Assembly (NCBI RefSeq): GCF_013328815.1
Contig: NZ_JABUHN010000010.1
Coordinates: forward strand, 62,001 to 126,000
Length of the DNA: 64,000 bases
Direction of reading: 5' to 3'
From: Tabrizicola fusiformis
GTDB taxonomy: Bacteria; Pseudomonadota; Alphaproteobacteria; Rhodobacterales; Rhodobacteraceae
A program made the translations under genes and the position numbers. Positions 32,921 through 41,726 of the stretch are shown piece after piece. The notes below the pieces were generated by a model. The model did no database searches. It saw only the letters and a list, made by a program, of their open reading frames with translations, and was not told the DNA's origin. Positions within the stretch are counted from its first letter, which is position 1. Each line of letters begins with the position of its first letter.

Positions 32921-33823
32921 TCACGGTTTTGTGACCGCCGGACTGTGGCCTTTCGGGCGTAGCTCGGCCCGCAGGTTGATCCAGATTCCAGCGAAAACCA
33001 CCGCCCCGCCCAGCAGCACCCAAGGGTCCAGCGGCTCGTCATAGAACAGCGCCGCCAGCACCGCGATCAGCGGCAGTCGGGTGAAGTCGATCGGCACCAC
33101 GAAACTTGCCGGGGCCAGCCGAAGGGCCGAGGTCAGCGACAGATGCGCCAGCACCCCCGAGGCCCCGATCAGCGCCAGCCAGGGTGCGGTGGCCGCCGTC
33201 GGCCATGTCACATGCCCGTCCAGCGCCGCACCGGCAAAGCCGAATGCCATCTGCAACAGCGTCAGCCAGAACAGAATGCCGATCACCGGCTCATCCACCG
33301 TCAGCCGCTTGGTCAGGATCGAGGTCAGCGCAAAGCAGACCGCGCTCGCCGCCGCGGCCAGCACCCCGGGGTTCAGCGCCGAGGGGTCGGGCCGCGCCAC
33401 GATCAGGATGCCCGCAAATCCCAAAGCGGCGGCAAGGGCGCGGGGCCGCGTCATCCGCTCGCCCAAAAGCAGGGGCGCCAGCAGCAGCACCCAGATCGGC
33501 ATGGTGAATTCCAGCGCGAAGAGCTGGGCAAGCGGGATCATGGTCAGCGCCCAGAACCACAGGTTCTGCCCGGTGAAATGCACGATGTTGCGCAGCACAT
33601 GGCCGGGCAGGCGGCGGGTGGAAAGCTGGCCCAACTGCCCGCGCGCACCGCCGATCACCAGCACCAGCGCCAGACCGACCGCGGAACGGGCCCCCATGAT
33701 CTCGAATGTGTCATGGGCAGCACCAATCTGGCGCCCGGCAATCGCCATGGCGGAAAAGGCCGCAATGGCGCCGGTCATCCACAGGGCGGCGCGCAGCGCG
33801 GCATTGGGGCGGGCGTCGGGCAT
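32921..33823 (-). CDS. DMT-superfamily EamA transporter
   Basis: A 300-residue inner-membrane protein with ten helices in two EamA repeats. Recognisable are FEIMGARSAVGLALVLV, FWALTMIPLAQLFALEFTMP and the second-repeat PASFVVPIDFTRLPLIAVLA. The LAQLFALEFTMPIWV stretch is common in the S-adenosylmethionine/drug-metabolite exporter subgroup, but the substrate is not certain. The start at MPDARPN follows AAGGAAG; a long in-frame extension upstream has no support. Confidence 0.87.
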   Translation of the reverse strand: MPDARPNAALRAALWMTGAIAAFSAMAIAGRQIGAAHDTFEIMGARSAVGLALVLVIGGARGQLGQLSTRRLPGHVLRNIVHFTGQNLWFWALTMIPLAQLFALEFTMPIWVLLLAPLLLGERMTRPRALAAALGFAGILIVARPDPSALNPGVLAAAASAVCFALTSILTKRLTVDEPVIGILFWLTLLQMAFGFAGAALDGHVTWPTAATAPWLALIGASGVLAHLSLTSALRLAPASFVVPIDFTRLPLIAVLAALFYDEPLDPWVLLGGAVVFAGIWINLRAELRPKGHSPAVTKP

Positions 33824-34017
33824 CGGTTCTTCCTTGGGGTTTGCGGCGGTCATGCGGCGGTCATGCGGGCCGCCTTTGCTGACGCGCGCGGCGCCGGATG
33901 TCCAGAGGGCGCCGCCAATCTGTGCGCAGCCGAAGGGCAGCCCCTGCATCAGCGCGCGTTGTGCCGCAGCGCGGCAGGCCCTAAATTGCCGTCAAGGCCG
34001 TTACCGCAGGACTTGCC

Positions 34018-34614
34018 ATGACCGTCGCTCTCAAATCCCCCCGCGTTCCCGATCATGTGGTCGATGCGCAATTCACCGGCCGCTGGTCGCCGCGCGCCTT
34101 CACGGCGGAAACCATGTCGGAAGAGGCCCTGCTGACCCTGCTCGAAGCGGCCCGCTGGGCGCCTTCGGCGGTGAATGTGCAGCCCTGGCGCTTTGCCTGG
34201 GGGCTGCGCGGCGATGCCGGTTTTGCCGCGATTGCCGGCGCGCTGGTGCCGTTCAACGGCTGGGCGAAAGAGGCGGCGGCGCTGGTGGCCGTGGCCTCGA
34301 AGACCACGCGCACGGCCTCGGACGGCAGCGAAGTGGCCAACCCCTCCCATGCGTTCGACGCCGGGGCGGCTTGGGTCAGCCTTGCGCTTCAGGCCCATCT
34401 GGCGGGCTGGGCGGCGCATGGCATGGGTGGCTTCGACGCGGAGGCGGCAGCCAAGGCGCTTGATCTGCCCGAGGACCATGTGATCCATGCCATCGTCGCC
34501 ATCGGCCGCATCGGCGACCCCGCCAGCCTGCCCGAGGCGCTGCGCGCCCGCGAAGTGCCCAGCCAGCGCCTGCCCCTGAGCGCGCTTGCCGGCCACGGCA
34601 AATTCCCCGCCTGA
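34018..34614 (+). CDS. nitroreductase-family protein
   Basis: A 198-residue flavin-dependent oxidoreductase of the nitroreductase fold. The FMN-phosphate region is RWSPRAFTAE near the N-terminus, the substrate loop is ARWAPSAVNVQPWRF, and the C-terminal LALQAHLAGWAAHGMGGF matches the family. Natural substrates are usually quinones or unsaturated compounds rather than nitro groups. The upstream 194 bases carry a short direct repeat (GCGGCGGTCAT twice, near 33843) and the divergent promoters of this gene and the DMT exporter, with nothing else seen. Confidence 0.87.
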   Translation: MTVALKSPRVPDHVVDAQFTGRWSPRAFTAETMSEEALLTLLEAARWAPSAVNVQPWRFAWGLRGDAGFAAIAGALVPFNGWAKEAAALVAVASKTTRTASDGSEVANPSHAFDAGAAWVSLALQAHLAGWAAHGMGGFDAEAAAKALDLPEDHVIHAIVAIGRIGDPASLPEALRAREVPSQRLPLSALAGHGKFPA

Positions 34615-34626
34615 TCCTGTGGCCCC

Positions 34627-34645
34627 GGCGCCCCGCCGGGGCGCC
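34627..34645. terminator. GC hairpin between convergent genes
   Basis: GGCGCCCC-GCC-GGGGCGCC is a strong stem placed between the ends of the nitroreductase and ABM genes. It lacks a T run. Confidence 0.5.
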
Positions 34646-34646
34646 G

Positions 34647-34925
34647 TCAGTCGCCGATTTCTTCGATCTGAAAGCGGCGCAGAATGCCGCGGGTGGCCGC
34701 GAACCAGTCGCTGTCGCGGGTGCGCGCCTGATGGGCGTCAAAGGCGGCGCGGTTGCGGAACGTCTCCATCACCTCAAAGACCAGCGGGTCTTCGGTATCG
34801 GCAATCTCGAAGCTGAGGCAACCCGGCTCGGCCCGGGTCAGCGCCTCATGCGCGGGCCGGTGCCTCTGCACCGCCACCGCTTCCTCTGCCGCAAGGCAGA
34901 CCAGTTGACCGCGCAGCCGGATCAT
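34647..34925 (-). CDS. antibiotic-biosynthesis-monooxygenase (ABM) domain protein
   Basis: A 92-residue ferredoxin-like protein of the ABM/YgiN group, which oxidise quinone-like aromatics or bind haem. The features are [20 protein letters not shown] followed by [19 protein letters not shown] and DAHQARTRD (short matches). Its ATG overlaps the guaA stop by four bases, so it is translated after guaA. There is no clear link to purine metabolism. Confidence 0.8.
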   Translation of the reverse strand: MIRLRGQLVCLAAEEAVAVQRHRPAHEALTRAEPGCLSFEIADTEDPLVFEVMETFRNRAAFDAHQARTRDSDWFAATRGILRRFQIEEIGD

Positions 34926-36478
34926 TCCAGTTCGATCGTCCCCGGCGGTTTCGAGGTGCAGTCGTAGAACACCCGGTTCACGCCCTTCACCTCGTTGATG
35001 ATCCGCGTGGCGGTCTCGCCCAGGAACTCATGGGTGAAGGGGTAATAATCCGCCGTCATCCCATCGACCGAGGTCACGGCCCGCAGCGCCAGCGCGTAAT
35101 CATAGGTGCGCCCGTCGCCCATCACGCCCACGGTGCGCATCGGCAGGATGGCCGCGAAAGCCTGCCAGATCTCGTCATAAAGCCCGTGCTTGCGGATCTG
35201 GTCGATATAGACCGCATCGGCCCGGCGCAGGATGTCGAGCTTTTCGCCGGTGATTTCACCCGGGCAGCGGATGGCAAGGCCCGGGCCGGGGAAGGGGTGG
35301 CGGCCGATGAAGCTGGCGGGCAGGCCGAGTTCGCGGCCAAGCGCGCGCACTTCATCCTTGAACAACTCGCGCAGCGGCTCGACCAGTTTCAGCCCCATCT
35401 TTTCCGGCAGACCACCTACATTGTGGTGCGATTTGATGGTGACCGAGGGGCCGCCGCTGAACGACACCGATTCGATGACATCGGGGTAAAGCGTGCCCTG
35501 GGCAAGGAACTTGGCCCCGCCCACCTCATTGGCATGTTTCTGGAACACGTCGATGAAGAGCTTGCCGATGGTCTTGCGCTTCACCTCGGGGTCGGAGACC
35601 CCTTCCAGCGCGCCGAGGAACAGGGCCGATTCATCGGCATGGATCAGCGGCATGTTGTAGTGGTCGCGGAACATCGTCACGACCTGTTCCGCCTCGCCCA
35701 GCCGGAGCAGCCCGTGGTCCACGAAGACGCAGGTAAGCTGGTCGCCGATCGCCTCATGGATCAGCACCGCGGCGACCGAGGAATCCACCCCGCCCGACAG
35801 GCCGCAGATCACCTTGGCGTCACCCACCTGTTCGCGGATCTTGCGGATCGCCTCTTCGCGGTAGGCGCCCATGGTCCAGTCGCCCTTGAACCCGGCCAGC
35901 TTCACGAAATTCTCGTAGAGTTTCGCACCCTTGGGGGTGTGATGCACCTCGGGGTGGAACTGCACGGCATAGAAATTGCGCGCAACATCGGCGGTGATGG
36001 CAAAGGGCGCGTTGGGCGAGGTGCCGTAGACGCGGAAGCCCGGCGCGATTTTCGACACATGGTCGCCGTGGCTCATCCAGACCTGTTCGTTACCCGCCTC
36101 GAACCAGCCATCCAGAAGGGGCAGGCGATCGTCGCTGGGGGTGACGAAGGCTTTGCCGAATTCGGCGGTGCCATGACCGCCTTCGACATTGCCGCCAAGG
36201 CAATGCATCATCACCTGCTGGCCATAGCAGATGCCGAGGATCGGCACGCCAAGGTCAAAAACCCCCGCGGGCGGCATCGGCGCGCCTTCCCAGTAAACCG
36301 AGGCCGGCCCGCCCGAGAAGATCACCGCGCGCGGGGCGAAGTCCTTCAGAAAGGCGCTGTCGATTTTGTTGTAGGGGTGGATTTCGCAGTAGACATTCAG
36401 CTCGCGCAGGCGGCGCGCGATGAGCTGGGTGACTTGACTGCCGAAGTCGATGATGAGGAGGCGATCATGCTGGGTCAT
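34922..36478 (-). CDS. guaA: GMP synthase (glutamine-hydrolysing)
   Basis: A 518-residue bifunctional enzyme that converts XMP to GMP. The N-terminal glutaminase has the nucleophile in GICYGQQVM and the histidine-glutamate pair in FHPEVHHTP. The ATP pyrophosphatase domain has the PP-loop [12 protein letters not shown], and the C-terminal dimerisation domain ends [17 protein letters not shown]-like (here PPGTIELE). An open frame extends far upstream but the protein clearly begins at [13 protein letters not shown]. No strong ribosome site is seen before this ATG. Confidence 0.97.
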   Translation of the reverse strand: MTQHDRLLIIDFGSQVTQLIARRLRELNVYCEIHPYNKIDSAFLKDFAPRAVIFSGGPASVYWEGAPMPPAGVFDLGVPILGICYGQQVMMHCLGGNVEGGHGTAEFGKAFVTPSDDRLPLLDGWFEAGNEQVWMSHGDHVSKIAPGFRVYGTSPNAPFAITADVARNFYAVQFHPEVHHTPKGAKLYENFVKLAGFKGDWTMGAYREEAIRKIREQVGDAKVICGLSGGVDSSVAAVLIHEAIGDQLTCVFVDHGLLRLGEAEQVVTMFRDHYNMPLIHADESALFLGALEGVSDPEVKRKTIGKLFIDVFQKHANEVGGAKFLAQGTLYPDVIESVSFSGGPSVTIKSHHNVGGLPEKMGLKLVEPLRELFKDEVRALGRELGLPASFIGRHPFPGPGLAIRCPGEITGEKLDILRRADAVYIDQIRKHGLYDEIWQAFAAILPMRTVGVMGDGRTYDYALALRAVTSVDGMTADYYPFTHEFLGETATRIINEVKGVNRVFYDCTSKPPGTIELE

Positions 36479-36534
36479 GCGCCCGCGTAAGACAAGGGCG
36501 CGAGAATCGCAAGGGGGGCGCTTGGGGCGGGCCG

Positions 36535-36573
36535 CCGGGGGTTTTCCACCCCCGGACCCCCGGAGGATATTTG
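36535..36573. repeat. dispersed GC palindrome, copy D
   Basis: CCGGGGGTTTTCCACCCCCGG, then ACCCCCGGAGGATATTTGTG, upstream of mttB and divergent guaA. Same core as the other three copies. Confidence 0.75.
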
Positions 36574-36698
36574 TGCCAAGCTGAAAGGGTCGTTTTCGAG
36601 GGGGGCGGATGTCGCTTTTGGGGGCCAAGCGGCGTATTTTGGGGACGGCGGCGCGGCGCTTGGGGGCATAAGGGCGGCAAACGGAGTTGGAGGCGAAG

Positions 36699-38243
36699 AT
36701 GAACGAAGTGGCAGGCGGACGGCGGGCACGGGGCGGCGGCGGGGCGAGCCGGCGGGCGGAACGGACGGCGGTCTCGTTCGAGACGGCGCGGTTCATCGAG
36801 CGCAACATCCCGAATTTCGAGATTCTGAACGAAGAAGCCCTGCAGATCATCGAGCATAATGCCGAGGTGGTGCTGGAAGAGATCGGCGTGAATTTCGTCG
36901 AGAATCCTGCCGCGCTGGACCTGTGGCGCGCAGCGGGCGCCGATGTGCGCGGCGAGCGGGTGCATATTCCGCGCGGCCTTGCGCGCAAGCTCTGTTCCAC
37001 CGCGCCCCGCACCTTTACCCAGCACGCCCGCAACCCTGAGCGCAATGTCGAGATCGGCGGGCGTAACCTTGTGCTGGCGCCGGTCTATGGCCCGCCCTTC
37101 GTGCGGGACATGGAAGGCGGGCGGCGCTATGCCACCATGGCCGATTTCGAGAATTTCGTGAAACTGGGCTATATGTCGAAATGGCTGCACCATTCCGGCG
37201 GCACCGTCTGCGAGCCGACCGACGTGCCGGTGAACAAGCGCCATCTGGACATGCTGCGAGCCCATATGGTGCTGTCGGACAAGCCCTTCATGGGGTCGGT
37301 GACCGAACCCAGCCGGGCGGCGGATTCGGTGGAGATGGCCAAGATCCTGTTCGGCGACAGTTTCGTTGACCAGAACACGGTGATGACCAGCCTGATCAAC
37401 ATCAACAGCCCGATGACCTTTGACGGCATCATGATGGGCGCACTTGAGGTTTTTGCCCGCGCCAATCAGGCGGCGATCATCTCGCCCTTCATCGTGGGCG
37501 GGGCCATGGCGCCGGTGACGGTGGCGGGCACGCTGACGCAGGTGCTGGCCGAGGTTCTGGCGGGGGTGGCCTATAGCCAGTTGGTGCGCCCCGGCGCGCC
37601 GGTGATCTTTGGCGCCTTCGTGACCTCGATCGACATGAACAGCGGTGCGCCGACCTTTGGCACGCCCGAGGCCGCGCATATCACCTATGGCGCCGGGCAA
37701 CTCGCCCGCCGTCTGGGGCTGCCCTATCGTTCGGGCGGGTCGTTCTGTGGCTCGAAGCTGCCCGATGCGCAGGCGGCCTATGAGACGGCGAACAGCCTGA
37801 ACATGGCGCTGCTGGCCGGCGTGAACTTCATGTTGCACGCCTGTGGCTGGCTGGAGGGCGGGCTGGTCTCGTCTTACGAGAAATTCGTGATGGATGCCGA
37901 CCAGTTGGGCACGCTGCACCATCTGGCCAAGGGCATTTCGCTGGATGCCAATGCGCAGGCGATGGATGCGATCCGCGAGGTTGGTCCGGGCGGCCATTAC
38001 CTTGGCTGCGCCCATACCCAGGCGAATTTCAAATCGGCCTTCTGGCGGTCGGACCTGCTGGACTACAAGCCCTTTGAAACCTGGGACGAAGAGGGCGCCC
38101 GCGACACCCAGACGCTGGCCAATATCCGCGTCAAGAAGATGCTGGGCGACTATCAGGCGCCCGCGATTGACGAGGGCGTGCGCGAGGCGATTGACGCCTA
38201 TGTCGCGCGGCGCAAATCGGAAATGCCCGACGCCTTCATGTAA
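36699..38243 (+). CDS. MttB-superfamily methyltransferase, non-pyrrolysine type
   Basis: A 514-residue barrel methyltransferase of the trimethylamine methyltransferase superfamily. There is no in-frame TAG, so it lacks pyrrolysine and cannot be the classic trimethylamine enzyme. Such members demethylate quaternary amines including glycine betaine (MtgB), proline betaine or carnitine. Motifs include [43 protein letters not shown] and [18 protein letters not shown]. No corrinoid protein or reactivator is adjacent, so the methyl acceptor is unknown. An Arg/Gly-rich N-terminus of about 20 residues is unusual. GGAGGCGA precedes the ATG. Confidence 0.88.
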   Translation: MNEVAGGRRARGGGGASRRAERTAVSFETARFIERNIPNFEILNEEALQIIEHNAEVVLEEIGVNFVENPAALDLWRAAGADVRGERVHIPRGLARKLCSTAPRTFTQHARNPERNVEIGGRNLVLAPVYGPPFVRDMEGGRRYATMADFENFVKLGYMSKWLHHSGGTVCEPTDVPVNKRHLDMLRAHMVLSDKPFMGSVTEPSRAADSVEMAKILFGDSFVDQNTVMTSLININSPMTFDGIMMGALEVFARANQAAIISPFIVGGAMAPVTVAGTLTQVLAEVLAGVAYSQLVRPGAPVIFGAFVTSIDMNSGAPTFGTPEAAHITYGAGQLARRLGLPYRSGGSFCGSKLPDAQAAYETANSLNMALLAGVNFMLHACGWLEGGLVSSYEKFVMDADQLGTLHHLAKGISLDANAQAMDAIREVGPGGHYLGCAHTQANFKSAFWRSDLLDYKPFETWDEEGARDTQTLANIRVKKMLGDYQAPAIDEGVREAIDAYVARRKSEMPDAFM

Positions 38244-38276
38244 GCGCTCTGGCATGTAAGCGCCCCGGCGCCGGAC

Positions 38277-38309
38277 AGGCCCGCAGCCGCAAGGCCGCGG
38301 GCCTTTTCG
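38277..38309 (+). terminator. terminator of the mttB-like gene
   Basis: AGGCCCGC (38277-38284) pairs with GCGGGCCT (38297-38304), followed by TTTCGTT. Confidence 0.85.
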
Positions 38310-38311
38310 TT

Positions 38312-38599
38312 TCAGACGGCCTGCGGCCCGCGCGGCAACAGGCGCACTTCGGCCATCAGCGCGATCAGCACCTCGATATGGCGGGCGACCGAGTAATCGG
38401 CGCGGCCCTCGCGGCGGAAGGTCTCCATGCGTTCCTCTTCGTCGATCAGGCAGGGCACGGCCCGCGAGGGTGGCAGCGGCTGCGGGACCAGCCGGCGCAG
38501 GTCACGTTCGCGGCGATAGTCGCCGATTCCGAAACGCGCGGCGCGGACCAGAAGGCGCGGGCGGCTGAGGTTTTCGAGAAAAGCGCGGAAATCGGTCAT
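38312..38599 (-). CDS. DUF6477-type small protein
   Basis: A 95-residue conserved protein that I recognise only as the Rhodobacterales DUF6477 type. It starts FRAFLENLSRPRLLVRAARFGIGDYRR (quoted short: LSRPRLLVRAARFG) and contains LIDEEERMETFRREGRADYS. No signal peptide or helix across the membrane. AGGAGG before the ATG is ideal. It is divergent from the DUF6456 regulator-like gene, an arrangement common in this order, which suggests a shared role. Confidence 0.7.
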   Translation of the reverse strand: MTDFRAFLENLSRPRLLVRAARFGIGDYRRERDLRRLVPQPLPPSRAVPCLIDEEERMETFRREGRADYSVARHIEVLIALMAEVRLLPRGPQAV

Positions 38600-38729
38600 G
38601 GAAGCCTCCTGAGTGGGATGAGTCACAGTAACTCAACGCAACCCGGCGTTGCATTTTGACGTTTTCGACCGCGCGGAGGTTTCTGGAATGTTTAGGAAAT
38701 GGAAACAATTATCGGAGTTGCCTCAGAAA

Positions 38730-38744
38730 TTAACCCTTAGGTAA
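38730..38744 (+). promoter_or_regulatory. possible CtrA-type site
   Basis: TTAA-CCCTTAG-GTAA matches the CtrA consensus TTAA-N7-TTAA with one mismatch and lies three bases before the start of the DUF6456 gene. Confidence 0.3.
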
Positions 38745-38747
38745 CCA

Positions 38748-39950
38748 ATGCCACTCACGGTTGCGAAAGTCCAAGACCTGACGGGGACACCCGCTGCGAT
38801 GGAACGGAGCGCGAGGATGCAGAGCGATCTTGGCCCGGTTGCGGGTCTGCCCGGCTGGTTGCCCGATGCGGTGAAGCTGTATCTGCACCATACCGAAGAG
38901 GGGCTGTCGCTGCGGGCACTGGCCCGGCGCGACGGGCGCCATGCCTCGACGGTGATGCGTCTGGTGCGGCGTTACGAGAGGCGCCGCGATGACCCTTTGC
39001 TGGACGAGGCGCTGGCGGCGCTGGCACCGGCAACGGGCGTTGCGGGTTCCCCTCAGCAAAAGGACACGCCGCCGATGTCAGCCCCGATCCGTCCCCAGAC
39101 CGTTGCCCCGCATACCCTTGTTGCCGATGAAGCCACGCTGGAACGCGAGGGCCGCCGCATTCTGCGCCGTCTGGCAGAGCCGGGGGCGGTGCTGGCCATC
39201 GCGCCCGATCTAGAAAAGGCGGTGGTGATGCGGGAATTTCCCGATGGCCGTTCGGCGCGGACCGGGGTGATGGAGCGCGCCATCGCGCAGGCTTTCGCGC
39301 TGAAGGACTGGATCACCTGCCGCAAGGCGGGGCGGGTGTCGAGCTATGAGATCACCACGGCGGGCCGGGCCGCGCTGATACGGATGATCGACGCCGACGA
39401 CCGGGCGAAACTCGCCTCGGGTCTGGCCGAGGCGCCGATGGCCTTTGCCGATCAGCACCGCATCTGGGGCGAGCGGGATGTGGCCGAGGAAGACGGCCCG
39501 CGCCGGGTACGGCACAATCTGGCCGAAAGCCCGGTGGCCGTGCTGGGCCGCCGCCGCGACAAGGATGGCAAACCGTTTTTGGAGGAAGAGCTTGTCGAGG
39601 CGGCAGAGCGGCTGCGCGAGGATTTCGAGCTGGCCCAGATGGGGCCGAAAGTGGCGCAGAACTGGGAGCGGTTCCTGACCGGCGGCGACCGGGGCAGCTA
39701 TCGCGCCGACAATCGCGCCGAAGGCCCGCGCGATGCCCGCGACCGCGTGGCGCTGGCGCTGCGCGATCTGGGGCCGGGTCTAGGCGATGTGGCGCTGCGG
39801 GTCTGCTGCTTTCTGGAAGGCATCGAGACGGCAGAGCGGCGGATGGGCTGGGCGGCGCGTTCGGGCAAGATCGTGCTGCGCATCGCGCTGCAACGCCTGC
39901 GGCGGCATTATGACGAAACCTATGGCCGCTCCGGCCCGCTGATCGGCTGA
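38748..39950 (+). CDS. DUF6456-domain, helix-turn-helix protein
   Basis: A 400-residue cytosolic protein. Residues 25-80 look like a sigma-type or homeodomain-type helix-turn-helix (LPDAVKLYLHHTEEGLSLRALARRDGRHASTVMRLV, of which LRALARRDGRHASTV is the core). A second winged-helix pattern appears at about 135-210 (ERAIAQAFALKDWITCR). The C-terminal block GLGDVALRVCCFLEGIETAERRMGW is the DUF6456 core. It is likely a DNA-binding regulator of unknown target. Two internal ATGs (codons 18 and 23) are possible starts. Confidence 0.75.
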   Translation: MPLTVAKVQDLTGTPAAMERSARMQSDLGPVAGLPGWLPDAVKLYLHHTEEGLSLRALARRDGRHASTVMRLVRRYERRRDDPLLDEALAALAPATGVAGSPQQKDTPPMSAPIRPQTVAPHTLVADEATLEREGRRILRRLAEPGAVLAIAPDLEKAVVMREFPDGRSARTGVMERAIAQAFALKDWITCRKAGRVSSYEITTAGRAALIRMIDADDRAKLASGLAEAPMAFADQHRIWGERDVAEEDGPRRVRHNLAESPVAVLGRRRDKDGKPFLEEELVEAAERLREDFELAQMGPKVAQNWERFLTGGDRGSYRADNRAEGPRDARDRVALALRDLGPGLGDVALRVCCFLEGIETAERRMGWAARSGKIVLRIALQRLRRHYDETYGRSGPLIG

Positions 39951-39953
39951 CCC

Positions 39954-40577
39954 TCAGGCGGGGGCGACGAAGGGCTGCGAAATCTCGGCAAAGACCGCCA
40001 TCGCCTCGGCGGCGGCGGAATGGGCGGCAAGGGCCGGGTAATCGGCCAGCGTGATCAGGCCGGGGTGTGCATCGCTGGCAAAGCGCAGGGCGCAGGCCAG
40101 TGCAATATCGGCATGGCCCAGTTGCGCGCCGAACCACCACGGCCCGGGCCGTGCCGCCCGCTCTGCCTCAAGCGCGGTCAGGACCGAGCCGATCTGCGCC
40201 GCGCAGCGCGCCTCCCAGACCGGCGAGGTCACCTCATGCAGGCGGCGTTCGTAGAACAGGCTCACCGCCTTTTCCGCCAGCCCGCAGGCCAGCGCTGCCA
40301 CCCGCAAGGCCGCCGTCCGCCCGGGTTCCGAACGCGGGAACAGTGGCACGTCGGCCCGGCCATCCAGATGGTCCAGAATCATATGGCTGTCCACCAGCGC
40401 CGTGCCATCTTCAAGCAGCAGCACCGGCACCCGCATCAGCGGGTTGAGCTCGCGCACCGCCTCGCCATCGCCGAACACCGACAACGGGCGATGCGCAAAG
40501 GGCAGGCCGTAAAGCCGCAGCGCGATGCCGACACGGCGCACGAAGGGGCTGTCATATTGACCGATCAGGGTGATCAT
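39954..40577 (-). CDS. glutathione S-transferase family protein
   Basis: A 207-residue protein with an N-terminal thioredoxin-like domain (MITLIGQYDSPFVRRVGIAL, with the glutathione-binding loop NPLMRVPVLLLEDG and the SHMILDHLD motif) and an all-helical C-terminal domain (LGHADIALACALRF). Position 10 has serine, the usual catalytic residue of this bacterial GST type. It is translationally coupled behind a dihaem cytochrome c gene by a 4-base overlap. Confidence 0.88.
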   Translation of the reverse strand: MITLIGQYDSPFVRRVGIALRLYGLPFAHRPLSVFGDGEAVRELNPLMRVPVLLLEDGTALVDSHMILDHLDGRADVPLFPRSEPGRTAALRVAALACGLAEKAVSLFYERRLHEVTSPVWEARCAAQIGSVLTALEAERAARPGPWWFGAQLGHADIALACALRFASDAHPGLITLADYPALAAHSAAAEAMAVFAEISQPFVAPA

Positions 40578-41470
40578 TCGCGGGTTACCGCCGGAATCGC
40601 CTTGAGATAAGCCGCAACGGCCTTGCGGTCACTCTCGGGCAGGGCGGCCATATTGTCCACCACATGCGCCATATGGCCACCGACCGAATCGAACTCGGGC
40701 GTGAAGCCTGTGGTCAGATATTCCACGATTTCCGCCTCGGACCAGTTGAGCCCGCCGGGGGTGATGTTGGGGATGCGCCCCTTGCCCGAAGGGTCCGGCG
40801 CCCCGCCCAGCCATTGGCCGGTCTTCAGCCCGCCAAACACATTGCGCGGGGTATGGCATTCACCGCAATGGGCCAGCGCCTCGACGATGTAGCGGCCCCG
40901 CTCAAGCTCGGGCGTGGCGGCGGTGTCCAGAGCCCAGCCGCGCGTCTGGAACAACAGCTTCCATCCGCCCAGACTGCGCCGGATGTTGAAGGGAAAGCCC
41001 ACCCGGTGCGGCTGCGACGGCGTGGCCGAGGGCGGCAGCGTCTGAAGATAGGCCCAGAGATCGACCAGATCGGTGTCGGTCATCTTCGCATAGGCGGCAT
41101 AGGGCAGGGCAGGGTAGTAATGGCTCCCCTCGGGTGAAACCCCGTCGCGGATCGCCCCGGCGAATTGTTCAAGCGTCCAGCCGCCAATGCCCTCTGCCGG
41201 GTCTGGCGAGATGTTGGGTGCAAGGAATGTCCCGAAAGGCGAGGCAAATTCCTGCCCCCCCGCCAGCACCAGCCGCTGGTCGCCCGCGGCCCCCGGCGCC
41301 ATGTGGCACGAGGCGCAACCGGCGGCGGTGAACACCGCCTGCCCCCGCGCCGCATCGGCATTCAGCCCCGCCAGCGCCTCGACCGGACTCATCCGGGGGG
41401 CGGTCACCAGAAGGAAGGCGGCAAGGCCGATCAGGGCAGCCCCGGCAAGGGCAAAGGCAAGGCGTTTCAT
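40574..41470 (-). CDS. dihaem cytochrome c
   Basis: A 298-residue periplasmic electron carrier anchored or exported by an N-terminal hydrophobic helix (FALAGAALIGLAAFLLVTAP). Two haem sites are CASCH at about residue 53 and CGECH at about residue 202, each followed by a downstream methionine candidate ligand (KMTDTDL and GHMAHVV). FLAPNISPDPAEGIGGW and RIPNITPGG are typical of the membrane-bound alcohol/gluconate dehydrogenase cytochrome subunit family. No dehydrogenase partner is adjacent. Confidence 0.9.
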   Translation of the reverse strand: MKRLAFALAGAALIGLAAFLLVTAPRMSPVEALAGLNADAARGQAVFTAAGCASCHMAPGAAGDQRLVLAGGQEFASPFGTFLAPNISPDPAEGIGGWTLEQFAGAIRDGVSPEGSHYYPALPYAAYAKMTDTDLVDLWAYLQTLPPSATPSQPHRVGFPFNIRRSLGGWKLLFQTRGWALDTAATPELERGRYIVEALAHCGECHTPRNVFGGLKTGQWLGGAPDPSGKGRIPNITPGGLNWSEAEIVEYLTTGFTPEFDSVGGHMAHVVDNMAALPESDRKAVAAYLKAIPAVTRE

Positions 41471-41561
41471 GGGGCAGGACCGTTGGTTTGACCGCCGACA
41501 CCCTAGACTATCACAACCAGAGGGAAAGTTGACTTTTTCGTCAGGTCTGCCGCCGCGCGGA

Positions 41562-41726
41562 TCAGCGCCGCCGGTTCACCGTCAGCCAGTCCGGCCAGCC
41601 CCAAAATTGCTCAATCCCCCAAAGGGCGAAACAGGCCACGATCACCGCCGCCATCAGCGCCGCCATGCGGGGCGAAGGCGGGTTGCGCACAAGTCGCGCC
41701 ATGCGCAGAAGGAAATTCATGTTCAT
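41562..41726 (-). CDS. small single-helix membrane protein
   Basis: A 54-residue protein with one transmembrane helix (MAALMAAVIVACFALWGI) between a basic N-terminus and the C-terminal WGWPDWLTVNRRR. The ATG overlaps the mug stop by four bases. It is the third gene of the hpt-mug operon. Function unknown. Confidence 0.65.
   Translation of the reverse strand: MNMNFLLRMARLVRNPPSPRMAALMAAVIVACFALWGIEQFWGWPDWLTVNRRR

Noticed and set aside
33840-33866. Tandem repeat GCGGCGGTCAT as possible iteron or CRISPR remnant
   Set aside because: Only two adjacent copies, at the 5' end of a transporter frame; too few for either.
34922-37045. Long N-terminal extension of GuaA reaching back over the mttB start
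   Set aside because: The extra residues are low-complexity Arg/Pro/Ser with no similarity, and the GuaA fold begins exactly at [13 protein letters not shown].
36699-38243. Pyrrolysine-containing trimethylamine methyltransferase
   Set aside because: The frame has no internal TAG and no pyl genes are nearby, so it is a non-pyrrolysine member.
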